64,000 bases of DNA from Flavobacterium sp. W4I14 (GCA_030817875.1 JAUSZU010000001.1:248001-312000), one strand, 5' to 3'. Counted from the stretch's first letter, positions 45,878 through 55,026 are shown. The notes: generated by a model not told the origin, from the letters alone. Made by a program: numbers and translations.

Positions 45878-47101
45878 ATGAATTATACAAGTTTACCTAA
45901 CCCATGTAAGAAATTATTGTTCGCCATATGTTTTCTGGCTACAGTAGTTATTGCTCATGCACAAAAGGCAGCTGATGAAAAAGAAGCAATGAAAAATCTG
46001 CTTGACAGGCAATTTGAATTTGCACAGAAACAATATCAGTTACTGGCCAAAAACACACCGGCAGACCGCATGCCTAAAACCTATTATGCAAAAAATAATA
46101 AACTGGAAACGAGCGATACCAAATGGTGGTGCAGTGGTTTTTATCCAGGTTCGCTACTTTACATTTACGAATACACCAAAGATTCAGGTACCTTAAAAGA
46201 GGTAGAAAAGCGCCTTGCCGTACTAGAGAAGGAGAAACATTATATCGGAAACCATGATTTAGGTTTCATGATGTTCTGTAGTTTCGGCAATGCCTATCGC
46301 ATTACAGGTAATGCGCGATATAAACCAACCATCGATACAGCTGCAGCTTCGCTTGCCACGCGCTACCGTCCGGCTGCTAAAGTAATCCAATCTTGGAACA
46401 GCAGTAAACAATGGAAAGGCCCTGTCATTATTGATAATATGATGAATCTGGAGTTGTTGGCATGGGTGTCTGATCATGGTGGCGATCCGAAATACAAGAA
46501 AATTGCCATCAACCATGCTGATACTTCGCTTAAAAACCATTTCAGGTCAAACTATAGTTCCTATCATGTAGTAGATTACGACATGACTACTGGCAAAGTA
46601 CTTAAGAGAGGTACGGCCCAGGGGGCTTTTGACGAATCGGCCTGGAGCCGTGGTCAGGGCTGGGGATTATACGGTTATACCATGATGTACCGTTTTACCA
46701 GGAACAAACATTATCTTAATCAGGCAAAAAACATCGCAAAATTTATCATCAATCATCCGAATATGCCTGCCGATCAGGTTCCATACTGGGACTTTAACGC
46801 ACCGAACATTCCAGGTACTTATCGTGATGCTTCTGCCGCTGCGGTTATTGCCTCTGGTTTGTTGGAATTAGGACAATATGCAACAAAAACCGAACGAAAA
46901 TTATATGTAGGCGAAGCAAAGAAAATGATCATTTCACTCTCATCTGATGCATATACTGCAAAGCTGGGTGAAAACGGTGGTTTTTTACTGATGCACAGCA
47001 CTGGAGCCTTACCCCTTAAATCTGAAGTCGACGTTCCGCTAAGCTACGCCGATTATTACTATCTCGAGGCGCTGATGCGCTACAAAAACTGGTATTTATA
47101 A
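45878..47101 (+). CDS. Glycoside hydrolase family 88 (unsaturated glucuronyl hydrolase type)
   Basis: The product is 407 aa with a signal peptide (to AHAQ, residue 29), so it is periplasmic or secreted. The (alpha/alpha)6 barrel shows WWCSGFYPGSLLY, the catalytic Asp in NHDLGFMMF (Asp127), the second Asp in IIDNMMNLELLAW (Asp186) and DESAWSRGQGWGLYGYTMMYR. These match the two key Asp residues of bacterial unsaturated glucuronyl hydrolases. The enzymes remove the 4,5-unsaturated uronic acid left by polysaccharide lyases. It is paired with a DUF2264 gene 10 bp downstream. No lyase or SusCD pair is adjacent. Confidence 0.92.
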   Translation: MNYTSLPNPCKKLLFAICFLATVVIAHAQKAADEKEAMKNLLDRQFEFAQKQYQLLAKNTPADRMPKTYYAKNNKLETSDTKWWCSGFYPGSLLYIYEYTKDSGTLKEVEKRLAVLEKEKHYIGNHDLGFMMFCSFGNAYRITGNARYKPTIDTAAASLATRYRPAAKVIQSWNSSKQWKGPVIIDNMMNLELLAWVSDHGGDPKYKKIAINHADTSLKNHFRSNYSSYHVVDYDMTTGKVLKRGTAQGAFDESAWSRGQGWGLYGYTMMYRFTRNKHYLNQAKNIAKFIINHPNMPADQVPYWDFNAPNIPGTYRDASAAAVIASGLLELGQYATKTERKLYVGEAKKMIISLSSDAYTAKLGENGGFLLMHSTGALPLKSEVDVPLSYADYYYLEALMRYKNWYL

Positions 47102-47111
47102 CACACACAAA

Positions 47112-48371
47112 ATGGAAAGAAGAAAATTTATAGGCGCGTTGTCATTAACCGGCATATTTGGGCTGTTTAATCCTAACGAAGTTTTGTCCGCTACAAAAGT
47201 TAATAAAAATACAGGTGCTCAACCAAAAAATGACAGAGAATATTGGTATAAACTACTGTATAAAATTGCCAGCCCTGTTGTTTCCAATTTAGCCAATGGA
47301 ACACTGATTAAAAATATGCCAGTGGTTACGGCACCGAAATTCGACTCCAGAACACCTGCTGTATCGTACTTAGAAGCTGTTGGCCGTACCTATGCCGGAA
47401 TTGCACCCTGGCTTTCGTTACCTGATGATACCACAACCGAAGGTGTTTTAAGAAACAAGCTGAAATTACAGGCCATTCAGGGATTGGATAGCTGTTTTGC
47501 AGCAAATAGTCCTGATAAACTAAATTTTACCAAAGATTATCAGCCGATTGTTGATTCAGCCTACCTGGCACAAACCTTTTTAAGAGCCCCTAAAGCCCTA
47601 TGGGAACCCTTGAAGCCCGAAACAAAACGCGAAATTATTGCTTCGTTTAAATCATTGAGGAACAGAAAACCCTTTAAAAATAACTGGTTGTTATTTGGTT
47701 CTATTACAGAAGCTTTTTTATTATCGATTGGTGAACAACACGATGAAAGCCGCTTAAATGAGGGGGTAGATACATTAAACGCATGGTATAAAGGAGATGG
47801 TTGGTATGGTGATGGCGTAAACATGGCTTTTGATTATTACAATTCTTTTGTAATCCACCCGATGATGGTGGATACGCTAGCTGTTATGCTCGATAAAAAG
47901 CTAATCAAAAAAGAACGATACGATCTTGCCGTAAAAAGGATGCAGCGTTATGTAGTCGGGCAAGAGCGTATGATTTCTCCTGAAGGAACCTATCCACCAA
48001 TCGGACGTTCAATTACCTATAGAACCGGTGCTTTCCAGGCTTTAAGCCAAATTGCCTTAATGCATAAGTTACCAGCCACCATTCAGCCAGCTCAAGTGCG
48101 TTCTGCCTTAACTAAAGTAAAACAGAATATGTACGAGATCCCTGGAACTTTTGACTCAAAAGGATGGTTACAGCTTGGCTTTTGTGGTCATGATCCTGAA
48201 ATAGCAGATTATTATACTTCTACAGGCAGTTTGTATATGGCCACCTTATCATTCCTTCCTTTGGGTTTACCCGCTAGCGACGAGTTTTGGGCGGCACCTG
48301 CGGCAGAGTGGACATCAAAGAAAGCCTGGGCAGCAAAACCATTCACCAAAGACTATCATGTAGATTTTTAA
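47112..48371 (+). CDS. DUF2264 domain protein, probable uronic-acid-acting glycoside hydrolase
   Basis: The product is 419 aa. The N-terminus MERRKFIGALSLTGIFGLF is a signal of twin-arginine-like style. The DUF2264 domain covers the rest: GRTYAGIAPWLSLPDD, WLLFGSITEAFLLSIGE, GWYGDGVNMAFDYYNSFVIHPM and SPEGTYPPIGRSITYRTGAFQAL. This helical barrel family occurs in PULs, and some members are, to my recollection, uronate-active glycosidases now placed in CAZy GH154. With the GH88 gene it probably handles glycosaminoglycan-like or pectic fragments. Exact activity is not deducible. Confidence 0.87.
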   Translation: MERRKFIGALSLTGIFGLFNPNEVLSATKVNKNTGAQPKNDREYWYKLLYKIASPVVSNLANGTLIKNMPVVTAPKFDSRTPAVSYLEAVGRTYAGIAPWLSLPDDTTTEGVLRNKLKLQAIQGLDSCFAANSPDKLNFTKDYQPIVDSAYLAQTFLRAPKALWEPLKPETKREIIASFKSLRNRKPFKNNWLLFGSITEAFLLSIGEQHDESRLNEGVDTLNAWYKGDGWYGDGVNMAFDYYNSFVIHPMMVDTLAVMLDKKLIKKERYDLAVKRMQRYVVGQERMISPEGTYPPIGRSITYRTGAFQALSQIALMHKLPATIQPAQVRSALTKVKQNMYEIPGTFDSKGWLQLGFCGHDPEIADYYTSTGSLYMATLSFLPLGLPASDEFWAAPAAEWTSKKAWAAKPFTKDYHVDF

Positions 48372-48480
48372 CCTAGAAAAAAGGAGGCTGTATCTTAAAG
48401 TTAAGTTCGATTCAAATTGTTAAGTTAAGCTTCTTGATGAATCGGGATTTGGGTCGGAAAAACTAAGGATTGGGACGGGC

Positions 48481-48537
48481 TTGGTTCGGGCTTGGTTCGG
48501 ACTTACAACAGAGTTGTGACAATTATATCCGAACCAA
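48481..48537. repeat. TTGGTTCGG direct and inverted repeats upstream of the DUF6266 gene
   Basis: TTGGTTCGG occurs at 48481-48489 and 48492-48500 (11-bp period) and inverted as CCGAACCAA at 48529-48537. The inner arms TTGGTTCGGA and TCCGAACCAA could pair across 26 bases. The repeats lie about 96 bp before the DUF6266 start codon. Confidence 0.6.
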
Positions 48538-48632
48538 CTATGTTTTAAAACCCTGTTAAATTTGTTGAAATAGCACATTGATTACAATTCTTTTTTTATC
48601 TTAGTGGTAATCATCCCATAATTTTAAAAATT

Positions 48633-49271
48633 ATGGCAATATTTAAACAAGGAATCAACGGTGGTTTCACCGGGAAAGTTGGGAGCGTAATAGGCTATCA
48701 GCTAAATGGACAATGGGTAATGAAAGCTTTACCTAAATCCAGTGCAAAAAACAAAAAAGGAACAGCCCAACAAAAGCTTTGCAGGTTTGGTTTTACCAGG
48801 ATGCAGCATTTCCTTAAACCCTTAATTAACTTCATTAGGGTAGGGTACAATATCGAATCTAAACTGAGGATGATGACTGCGCATAATGCTGCCAAGTCGT
48901 ACAATATGCGCAATGCATTGGATGCGAATGGCGAAATTGATTATGCAAAGGTATGTCTAACCTTTGGAAGTTTGTTGGGGGCAGAAAAGCCCAGCGTAGT
49001 TAAAGACGATCTGGGCCTTCATTTCAGCTGGGAAAATAATACAGCTAATAACTCGATTAGGGAAACAGATCAGGTGATGGTAATTGCTTATAATGTTAAA
49101 ACTCAGCGGACTTATTTTAAACTCAGTGGCGCAAGAAGAATTGATGGCATGGAGTCAGTTGAAATCCCCACATTTGAAAAAGACAATGAACTGCATACCT
49201 GGATTTCATTTATTTCAGATGACAGGCAGTCTATTGCAATGAGTAGCTACACAGGGAATATTATCATTTAA
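48633..49271 (+). CDS. DUF6266-family protein
   Basis: The product is 212 aa with no signal peptide or membrane segment. The N-terminus MAIFKQGINGGFTGKVGSVIG followed by GQWVMKALPKSSAKNKKGT is the hallmark of this Bacteroidota family. A central basic segment (about 45-90) and a C-terminal beta-rich domain (LGLHFSWENNTANNS, VMVIAYNVKTQRTYF) follow. The function is unknown; members often occur in several copies per genome. It is monocistronic and flanked by unrelated genes. The TTGGTTCGG repeats lie upstream. Confidence 0.85.
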   Translation: MAIFKQGINGGFTGKVGSVIGYQLNGQWVMKALPKSSAKNKKGTAQQKLCRFGFTRMQHFLKPLINFIRVGYNIESKLRMMTAHNAAKSYNMRNALDANGEIDYAKVCLTFGSLLGAEKPSVVKDDLGLHFSWENNTANNSIRETDQVMVIAYNVKTQRTYFKLSGARRIDGMESVEIPTFEKDNELHTWISFISDDRQSIAMSSYTGNIII

Positions 49272-49398
49272 GATACCGGTAACCAGCCATTCCATCGGCG
49301 ACTCCTAAGTTATGCTTTTTATAGTTTGCCAGGCCGATTATCGCCATAGGTTTACTTGCAACCGTCTCAATTGTACAATAGTATAACAACGATAGCTG

Positions 49399-50436
49399 TT
49401 AAAAAATAGTGTGAATTTTTCTACTAGGAGAGGTACAATTTTTTTGATAATCAGTAGGTGCCGCTCCCGTCCATCGTTTAAATGCACGTATAAATGCGCT
49501 TACTTCATTGTAGCCAAGCATGGTAGATATTTCTTTTATCTGAAGAGCATCATCTTTCAGATACATTAAAGCAAGATTTTTACGGGCTTCATCAGCTAGC
49601 TGCTGAAAATTGATCTCCTCATTTTTTAATTTACGCTGGAGCGTACGTGGACTGAGATTAAAGTTACATGCAATATCTTCCAGGGTAACCATTTTTAGAT
49701 AAGAGTTTGACCATATGTAATTATAGATGCGCTTTTTTAATGCCTGGTCAGATACATGCGTATTTTGCCAGAGGCCTTCTTCCAAAAGCAGAACTTGCTG
49801 ATGCTCGTGTTTTGATCTTATAATTCTTTCATTCCAGTAGGCAATATCAAATGAAATTTGAGTGGTTTTTGCATTTATTTCAGGCCTACAACGAAGTACA
49901 CGCTCATATTCCTCAAGGTTATCCAGCGATCTGGCGAAGCTCACCGAACTTGGATAAAGCTTTTTAAACAATAACCCGTCAAGTTCGTGTATAACCAGAA
50001 CCATTAAAAGGTCAACAGTTTGTATTTCAGTTGTATCTTGAGCCCAATCCCGGTTGGCCGGTACAAATGTTATCGAAAAATGATGGTCATCCCTGAAAAT
50101 GCTAAGTTCTACCGACGCCGAGATGATTTGGGCCAACGGAGCAGCATTAGTTACCGCTTCGCCTACCGTTCTGCTCGTTTTTATTATTTCTCCTACAATT
50201 CCCAATGCCTGTAGCTGTAAGGATTCCCCAAAATGAAGACCGAACAAGTTGTCTCTGGTCATAGAGACAGCATTAAACCAGACATCGTCGATCTGTTTAG
50301 CCGTAAGCGGGTTTTTTGACGCGGTCATTTCATCTATGGTGATGTTTGAGGCGCGGAGCAATTTTTCTGCCGATATGTCTCTTTGAACTGCGTAACCAAT
50401 CAGTCTTGATATGAAATTTTTAATCTGGTGTTCCAT
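49399..50436 (-). CDS. AraC-family regulator with an OruR/ArgR-type N-terminal domain
   Basis: The product is 345 aa. The N-terminal about 200 residues match the arabinose-binding-like domain found in OruR-type regulators (YAVQRDISAEKLLRASNI, NLFGLHFGESLQLQALGIVG). The C-terminal AraC HTH covers about 240-335 (CNFNLSPRTLQRKLKNEEINFQQL, MLGYNEVSAFIRAFKRWTGAAPTDYQK). It is divergent from the NTF2-like gene at 50583, its probable target. The ligand is unknown. Confidence 0.9.
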   Translation of the reverse strand: MEHQIKNFISRLIGYAVQRDISAEKLLRASNITIDEMTASKNPLTAKQIDDVWFNAVSMTRDNLFGLHFGESLQLQALGIVGEIIKTSRTVGEAVTNAAPLAQIISASVELSIFRDDHHFSITFVPANRDWAQDTTEIQTVDLLMVLVIHELDGLLFKKLYPSSVSFARSLDNLEEYERVLRCRPEINAKTTQISFDIAYWNERIIRSKHEHQQVLLLEEGLWQNTHVSDQALKKRIYNYIWSNSYLKMVTLEDIACNFNLSPRTLQRKLKNEEINFQQLADEARKNLALMYLKDDALQIKEISTMLGYNEVSAFIRAFKRWTGAAPTDYQKNCTSPSRKIHTIF

Positions 50437-50582
50437 AATAGATAAATACTTAAAGCTAAAATATCAATATAGTAGGGAACAAAAATAATTTGGCGGAAAA
50501 AGATAGTTTAATGTCGTTTAATGGTAATCTTAACTTTAGTTGAACCTGCGACCTTTGGTTCAGATACAAAATAGAAAATATT

Positions 50583-50981
50583 ATGGAAAATCAATCAAAA
50601 CAAACAGTGATAGAATTTTTGGCCTCAGTTAAAGCCGTCGATCTTGAAAAAATTGGCCAACTGTTGTCTCCCGAGGTAAATTGGTCGCAGCCTGGCAGCA
50701 ACGAGATCTCAGGCCTAAAACGTTCACAGCAGGAGGTATTCGGAATGGTAGGTAAGATGTTCGAGATTTCAGGTAACACATTACAGTTGAATGCTTATCA
50801 TTCAATTAGCTTAAACGGCAACCGGGTTGCATGCACGTTGCACTGGATGGCAGAGAAACCCTCTGGAGAAAAACTCGACGTTTACAATATAGATGTTTAC
50901 ACAGTTGAGCATGGTAAAATCTGTAATGTAGAGATTTTTTCTGCTGATCAGGTGCAGGAGGATGGCTTCTGGACAAACTAA
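50583..50981 (+). CDS. NTF2/SnoaL-like protein
   Basis: The product is 132 aa with the cone-shaped fold: VIEFLASVKAVDLEKIGQLLSPEVNWSQPG (first helix and strand), a central helix QQEVFGMVGKMF and a closing sheet VACTLHWMAEKPSGEKLDV. This layout is shared by SnoaL-like cyclases, limonene-epoxide-hydrolase-like and ligand-binding proteins. The stop codon TAA is also the left target-site triplet of the MITE-like element at 50981-51448. The reaction is unknown. Confidence 0.85.
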   Translation: MENQSKQTVIEFLASVKAVDLEKIGQLLSPEVNWSQPGSNEISGLKRSQQEVFGMVGKMFEISGNTLQLNAYHSISLNGNRVACTLHWMAEKPSGEKLDVYNIDVYTVEHGKICNVEIFSADQVQEDGFWTN

Positions 50982-51448
50982 GAGCCTGTTTAAAGTTTAA
51001 TAACAAAGATGTATGGCCTTTGCTGATATATAATTCCCCTCTTTTAGAGGGGTGTCCGCAGGACGGGGTGTTCTATTTGTCCTAGCCGGACAGGCCTTTT
51101 TCTTTTGGCACCAAAAAGACCAGCGTAGCTAGCTTGAATGCCGTTGAAAACATAAAAGCCCATGAAAAAACAAAAGTGTCGGCTGAAAATTTTTGTATTG
51201 AAGTTTCTGCATAGGCCTGGCCTGTGGATTCCCAAAAATTTGTTAGGCCGATTTAAGTAGAACGGGGATACCGTGCTATGGCCTAGCTGGATGGAAATGC
51301 GAAAGTAATAAAAATGTTGATTAATAATGATTTGTAAAATAACGTCAATGGTAGCGTAGTCGATTGCTTTATTAATGCGTTGAAATGGTCTTCGACTACG
51401 CTCAGACTGACATACGAAATAATTTTATTTAATTTTTAAACAGGCTCT
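50981..51448. mobile_element. MITE-like element with 14-bp TIRs and a TAA target duplication
   Basis: AGAGCCTGTTTAAA (50981-50994) is repeated inverted as TTTAAACAGGCTCT (51435-51448). With GAGCC/GGCTC taken as the ends, TAA flanks both sides (50979-50981 and 51448-51450). There is no transposase gene, so it would need one in trans. Inside are the family D repeat (51033-51305) and a GTCTTCGAC...CTCAGACTGAC REP unit. Its right end matches 30054-30100. It splits the two NTF2-like genes. Confidence 0.7.
51033..51305. repeat. Dispersed repeat, family D, copy 2 (about 270 bp)
   Basis: This is the reverse complement of the 15231-15450 repeat, with the same hairpin cccctctTTTagagggg, the tgtccgcaggacggggtg block, a ggctgaaaattttt block and aagtagaacggggatacc. 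The copies differ by indels and substitutions. It lies inside the MITE-like element. Confidence 0.75.
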
Positions 51449-51527
51449 AAGTAAACTTAAATAAATGCCAGGCAGACTATCAAATTCCGTACTGTCCGGC
51501 TTGTGATATTGTAATACTAAAAAATAT

Positions 51528-51947
51528 ATGAAAGCAACTGAATCTCACAATCCTATCGATGTAGTTTTGAACTATTATTCTGCATTAGGTGAACGTAATA
51601 TCGAAAAGATAATAGCAATGTTCCCAGAAGAGCTTGATTGGTATATTCCTGGAGACGAAACAATCGCGCCCTGGTTAGGAACCCGCAATACCTGTGATCA
51701 GGTACGGGAATTTTTTGAACTGTTATGGCAAAATACAGAAGCCGTTTCTGCAATGATTGATCATATAGCCGTTGTTGGAAATGTAGTAATTAGTTCGGGG
51801 AATTTTCAAACTCGGATGGTGAAAACAAACAAAGTTTATAAATCGCTGTTTTTCACCGAAATAACCATTGTTGAGGGATTGATCGTTAAATACAGACTAT
51901 TGGAAGATACTTTGGGTTTGGTAAGGGCTTTGGATGATGGGTTGTGA
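51528..51947 (+). CDS. NTF2/SnoaL-like protein, paralogous to the preceding one
   Basis: The product is 139 aa with the same fold: IDVVLNYYSALGERNIEKIIAMFPEELDWYIPGDE at the start, QVREFFELLW in the middle and VVISSGNFQTRMVKTNKVYKS in the sheet. The spacing of DWYIPGDE equals that of NWSQPGSNE in the neighbour at 50583, which suggests an old duplication. The active-site cavity residues differ, so substrates may too. A short AT-rich leader precedes it. Confidence 0.85.
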   Translation: MKATESHNPIDVVLNYYSALGERNIEKIIAMFPEELDWYIPGDETIAPWLGTRNTCDQVREFFELLWQNTEAVSAMIDHIAVVGNVVISSGNFQTRMVKTNKVYKSLFFTEITIVEGLIVKYRLLEDTLGLVRALDDGL

Positions 51948-52097
51948 AAAACACAGTCTATGGATCGCTCTTCATCAAAACAGGTTGTTAATTAATGCTG
52001 ATAAGCAGTTTGTTTTAGGGGTTTCTGGAATTGGCGGTCGGGATCAATCAATTTGGTTTATGCAAGGTATATTATTTGATTTTTATAAATTTACTGT

Positions 52098-53003
52098 ATG
52101 AAACAAGCAGAGACCGTTATCGATTTTTACAACAGGCTGCCAAGCCATGCTCCCATAGATGTTCCGCTCGATAATGCTGGCATTGGCCACATAAACGTGT
52201 TCACAAGAGATAACTGCGCCTTAGTAAGTCCATATAGTCGCCGCGATTTTTATAAGGTTTCTCTTATCATTGGTAAGGGAAAGATCTATTATGCGGATAA
52301 GTGGATACAGATCGACCAACCTGCACTGCTATTTTCAAACCCTATTGTGCCATATTCCTGGGAAGCAGACTCAGATCAGCAATCGGGCTGGTATTGTCTT
52401 TTTACCGAAGATTTTATTCAGCATAGCGAACGGGTAAATAACCTTCGGGATTCACCTTTGTTTAAGGTGGGCTGTAATCCGGTGTTCTTCCCAGATGAAG
52501 TTCAATTGCATGAAATTTCGGCCATATTCCAGAAGATGCAGGCAGAAATGCACTCCACTTATCCGCACAAGTACGATGTACTGCGTAGCTATTTGCACCT
52601 GTTGATTCATGAGGCGATGAAAAATAATCCGGCCACAAATTTTCATACCTATGCCAATGCCTCTTCGAGGGTTTCTGCCTTATTTCTTGAACTGCTGGAA
52701 AGACAGTTTCCAATTGATTCTCCTACGCTTATACTCAAACTGAAAAACCCTGCCGATTATGCCGACGCTTTATCCGTACACATCAATCACCTCAACCGTT
52801 CTGTAAAAGCGGTAACCGGTAAGACCACAAGCGCTCTAATCGCTGCCCGAATCGTTAAAGAGGCGAAGGCACTATTGCAGCATACCGACTTGAATATCGG
52901 TGATGTGGCCTACAGCCTGGGCTTTGAATACCCTTCATATTTTACACTATTCTTTAGAAAACACACCGGTTCAGCACCGACTAAACTGAGAGAAACTGTT
53001 TGA
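52098..53003 (+). CDS. AraC-family transcriptional regulator
   Basis: The product is 301 aa. A cupin-type N-terminal half (residues about 25-130: KVSLIIGKGKIYYADKWIQID, LFSNPIVPYSWEA) is followed by a C-terminal HTH pair (about 205-300: HINHLNRSVKAVTGKTTSALI and DVAYSLGFEYPSYFTLFFRKHTGSAPTKLRE). It lies 81 bp upstream of an aldo/keto reductase gene on the same strand and is a frequent genomic partner of such reductases. It may sense the reductase substrate. Confidence 0.92.
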   Translation: MKQAETVIDFYNRLPSHAPIDVPLDNAGIGHINVFTRDNCALVSPYSRRDFYKVSLIIGKGKIYYADKWIQIDQPALLFSNPIVPYSWEADSDQQSGWYCLFTEDFIQHSERVNNLRDSPLFKVGCNPVFFPDEVQLHEISAIFQKMQAEMHSTYPHKYDVLRSYLHLLIHEAMKNNPATNFHTYANASSRVSALFLELLERQFPIDSPTLILKLKNPADYADALSVHINHLNRSVKAVTGKTTSALIAARIVKEAKALLQHTDLNIGDVAYSLGFEYPSYFTLFFRKHTGSAPTKLRETV

Positions 53004-53084
53004 ATATTATAACGATCTGTTTGATGCTTATAAGTCGCGTTTTTGCTTTCTTATCTACATTTGAAGGAACAAAATCTGATTAAA

Positions 53085-54086
53085 ATGAAATATAGAAATT
53101 TAGGGACAACCAGCGAGAAGCTGTCTGCACTGGGCTTAGGCTGCATGGGCATGAGTTTTGCGTATGGACCTACAGACGACAAAGAAAGTTTAGCGACGCT
53201 TGAAAAAGCACTTGATCTTGGGATCAATTTTTGGGATACGGCCGACATGTATGCAAACGGAGCGAATGAGGCACTCATTTCTAAGGTACTCGTGCCTAAC
53301 CGGAATAAGGTATTTATTGCAACTAAATTTGGATTCCGTTTTAAAGATGGAATTGCCGGCCCCAGCAGCGCAACGGGAACCTATTTCGATGGTTCTCCCG
53401 CCTGGATGAAAGTTGCTGTAGAACAGAGCCTGAAACGATTGAAAATCGATACCATAGACCTCTACTATGCCCATAGGGTTGACCCGAACATTCCGATTGA
53501 AGAAACCGTTGGCGCTATGGCCGATCTGGTAAGAGAAGGAAAGGTACGCTATCTAGGGCTTAGTGAGGCTTCTGTCGCTTCTTTACGCAAAGCACATGCC
53601 GAGCATCCGATTGCTGCGCTGCAAAGTGAGTACTCGTTGCTTACAAGGGATGTGGAAAATGGGATATTGCAGACTACCCGTGAACTTGGCATTTCACTTG
53701 TGCCTTATTCTCCATTGGCACGGGGGCTGGTTACCAATACGCTCGATGTAAATATCCTGGCTGACGATGATTTTAGAAGAACCCTGCCACGTTACCAACA
53801 GGAGAATATTATAAGTAACAATAGGCTCATAGCTGAATTTGCTGCACTGGCAGGTACAAAGGGCTGCACACCAGCACAACTTGCTCTGGCTTGGGTGCTG
53901 GCGCAGGGCGAGGATATTATCCCGATTCCGGGCACGAAAAAAAGAAAATACCTGGAAGATAATGTAGGTGCGATTGAAGTTGAGTTAACAGGTGATGATC
54001 TTACAGCGGTTGATGAACTGATTAAGCGATATCCTATTATTGGCGAGCGTTATAGTGAAGGCGCAATGAAGATGGTTAACCACTAA
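53085..54086 (+). CDS. Aldo/keto reductase
   Basis: The product is 333 aa. I start at the ATG 53085-53087 (MKYRNLGTTSEKLSALGLG); the longer frame from 53043 adds residues outside the family. It is a TIM-barrel NADPH enzyme with the catalytic set in FWDTADMYANGANE (Asp, Tyr), FIATKFGF (Lys) and LYYAHRVDPNIP (His). The cofactor end ALAWVLAQGEDIIPIPGTKKRKYL is typical of the YajO/Tas-like group. It reduces aldehydes or ketones; the substrate is unknown. Confidence 0.94.
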   Translation: MKYRNLGTTSEKLSALGLGCMGMSFAYGPTDDKESLATLEKALDLGINFWDTADMYANGANEALISKVLVPNRNKVFIATKFGFRFKDGIAGPSSATGTYFDGSPAWMKVAVEQSLKRLKIDTIDLYYAHRVDPNIPIEETVGAMADLVREGKVRYLGLSEASVASLRKAHAEHPIAALQSEYSLLTRDVENGILQTTRELGISLVPYSPLARGLVTNTLDVNILADDDFRRTLPRYQQENIISNNRLIAEFAALAGTKGCTPAQLALAWVLAQGEDIIPIPGTKKRKYLEDNVGAIEVELTGDDLTAVDELIKRYPIIGERYSEGAMKMVNH

Positions 54087-54178
54087 CGGACTTTATAACA
54101 TAGTATATTTGGTGGAGGCATTGGCGTAGGCAAAGCAATAACCAGGAGAATCGGGGTATATACCTACAAGGCCCCTTA

Positions 54179-54312
54179 CTAGCGCAAGTCTTAATGGTTT
54201 GGACAATGTGGGCTGGCTGACTTGTGCATTAAAGTTTTTTTGATTAATGTATTAATTTAAAGAAAGCACAAGTCAGGCCTTTGTTGGGCCTGGGCGCTAA
54301 GACTTGCGCTAG
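54179..54312. repeat. 134-bp inverted repeat between convergent genes
   Basis: The outer arms CTAGCGCAAGTCTTA (54179-54193) and TAAGACTTGCGCTAG (54298-54312) are perfect 15-mers. The inner arms TGACTTGTGC (54218-54227) and GCACAAGTCA (54266-54275) are perfect 10-mers and share GACTTGYGC with the outer ones. It may be a MITE-like element or a bidirectional terminator for the genes ending at 54086 and 54340. Confidence 0.75.
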
Positions 54313-54339
54313 ATGAGGATTAATCTGTGAGGGAATCTG

Positions 54340-55026
54340 TTATTTCTGTTTGAGGTGGCTGACATATTTTTGCAGGTACTCGCCAGGCTCGCTTGCAGCC
54401 AACGCCAGATATTCCTTAAGCAATGCAGGGTCTTTTATATATTTATGAATAGCTTCCAGACAGCCAATTTTATGAAATTCCTCATCAACCGTTTCCCAGG
54501 ATTGTTTTATTAGTATCCTTATAGCCGGATAGCCTAGTTTGGCGAGTGCCATTAGTGAGAGCCGTTTGGTATATTCATTGCTATGGTAAAGATCAAGAAG
54601 TATGTGCTCTATTTCCACCGTAAGGGTTTTAGTTTTTTTTCCGATACAGGCTGCAAACTGCGATTTTGCATCATCATATTCAAGTCCGTCCAATTTAGAC
54701 ACAGCTTTGGCCAGAATGAGAAAATCATCGGCTGATAGATCACCAAGGTTTGAAAATGCTGGAGCGTTCGACAGCCAGGCAATCATCCTTCCCATATCCC
54801 AATGACGTGCAATCAAATACAGCAAATTAGCAAGGTCTTCATCGTCTAACTGGCTGATTTCTTTGGCCGCAAGCAGGGCTGAAAAATAAGTCTCTATTGA
54901 TTTCCACCCGGGATAACCCGTATCATCAGTTTGCAGGTTGTTGATCTCTCGTTGCGAATATTTTGCCGACAGCCATTTTTTGAATAAGCTTACGAAATTT
55001 TTAAGTACCGTTTTATGGTTTATCAT
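54340..55026 (-). CDS. HEAT-repeat-like hypothetical protein
   Basis: The product is 228 aa, soluble and alpha-helical throughout. Repeated helix pairs (DDEDLANLLYLIARHWDMGRM, SLMALAKLGYPAIRILIKQSW, GCLEAIHKYIKDPALLKEYL) resemble HEAT/ARM repeats. I do not recognise a catalytic motif. DNA-alkylation-repair-type or adaptor HEAT proteins are possible relatives, unproved. It is monocistronic with an inverted repeat at its 3' side. Confidence 0.7.
   Translation of the reverse strand: MINHKTVLKNFVSLFKKWLSAKYSQREINNLQTDDTGYPGWKSIETYFSALLAAKEISQLDDEDLANLLYLIARHWDMGRMIAWLSNAPAFSNLGDLSADDFLILAKAVSKLDGLEYDDAKSQFAACIGKKTKTLTVEIEHILLDLYHSNEYTKRLSLMALAKLGYPAIRILIKQSWETVDEEFHKIGCLEAIHKYIKDPALLKEYLALAASEPGEYLQKYVSHLKQK

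Noticed and set aside
51044..51235. 63-codon minus-strand frame in the MITE-like element
   Set aside because: The family D repeat keeps part of this frame in both copies, but there is no proper start or domain. It is treated as repeat, with the conservation noted as a finding.
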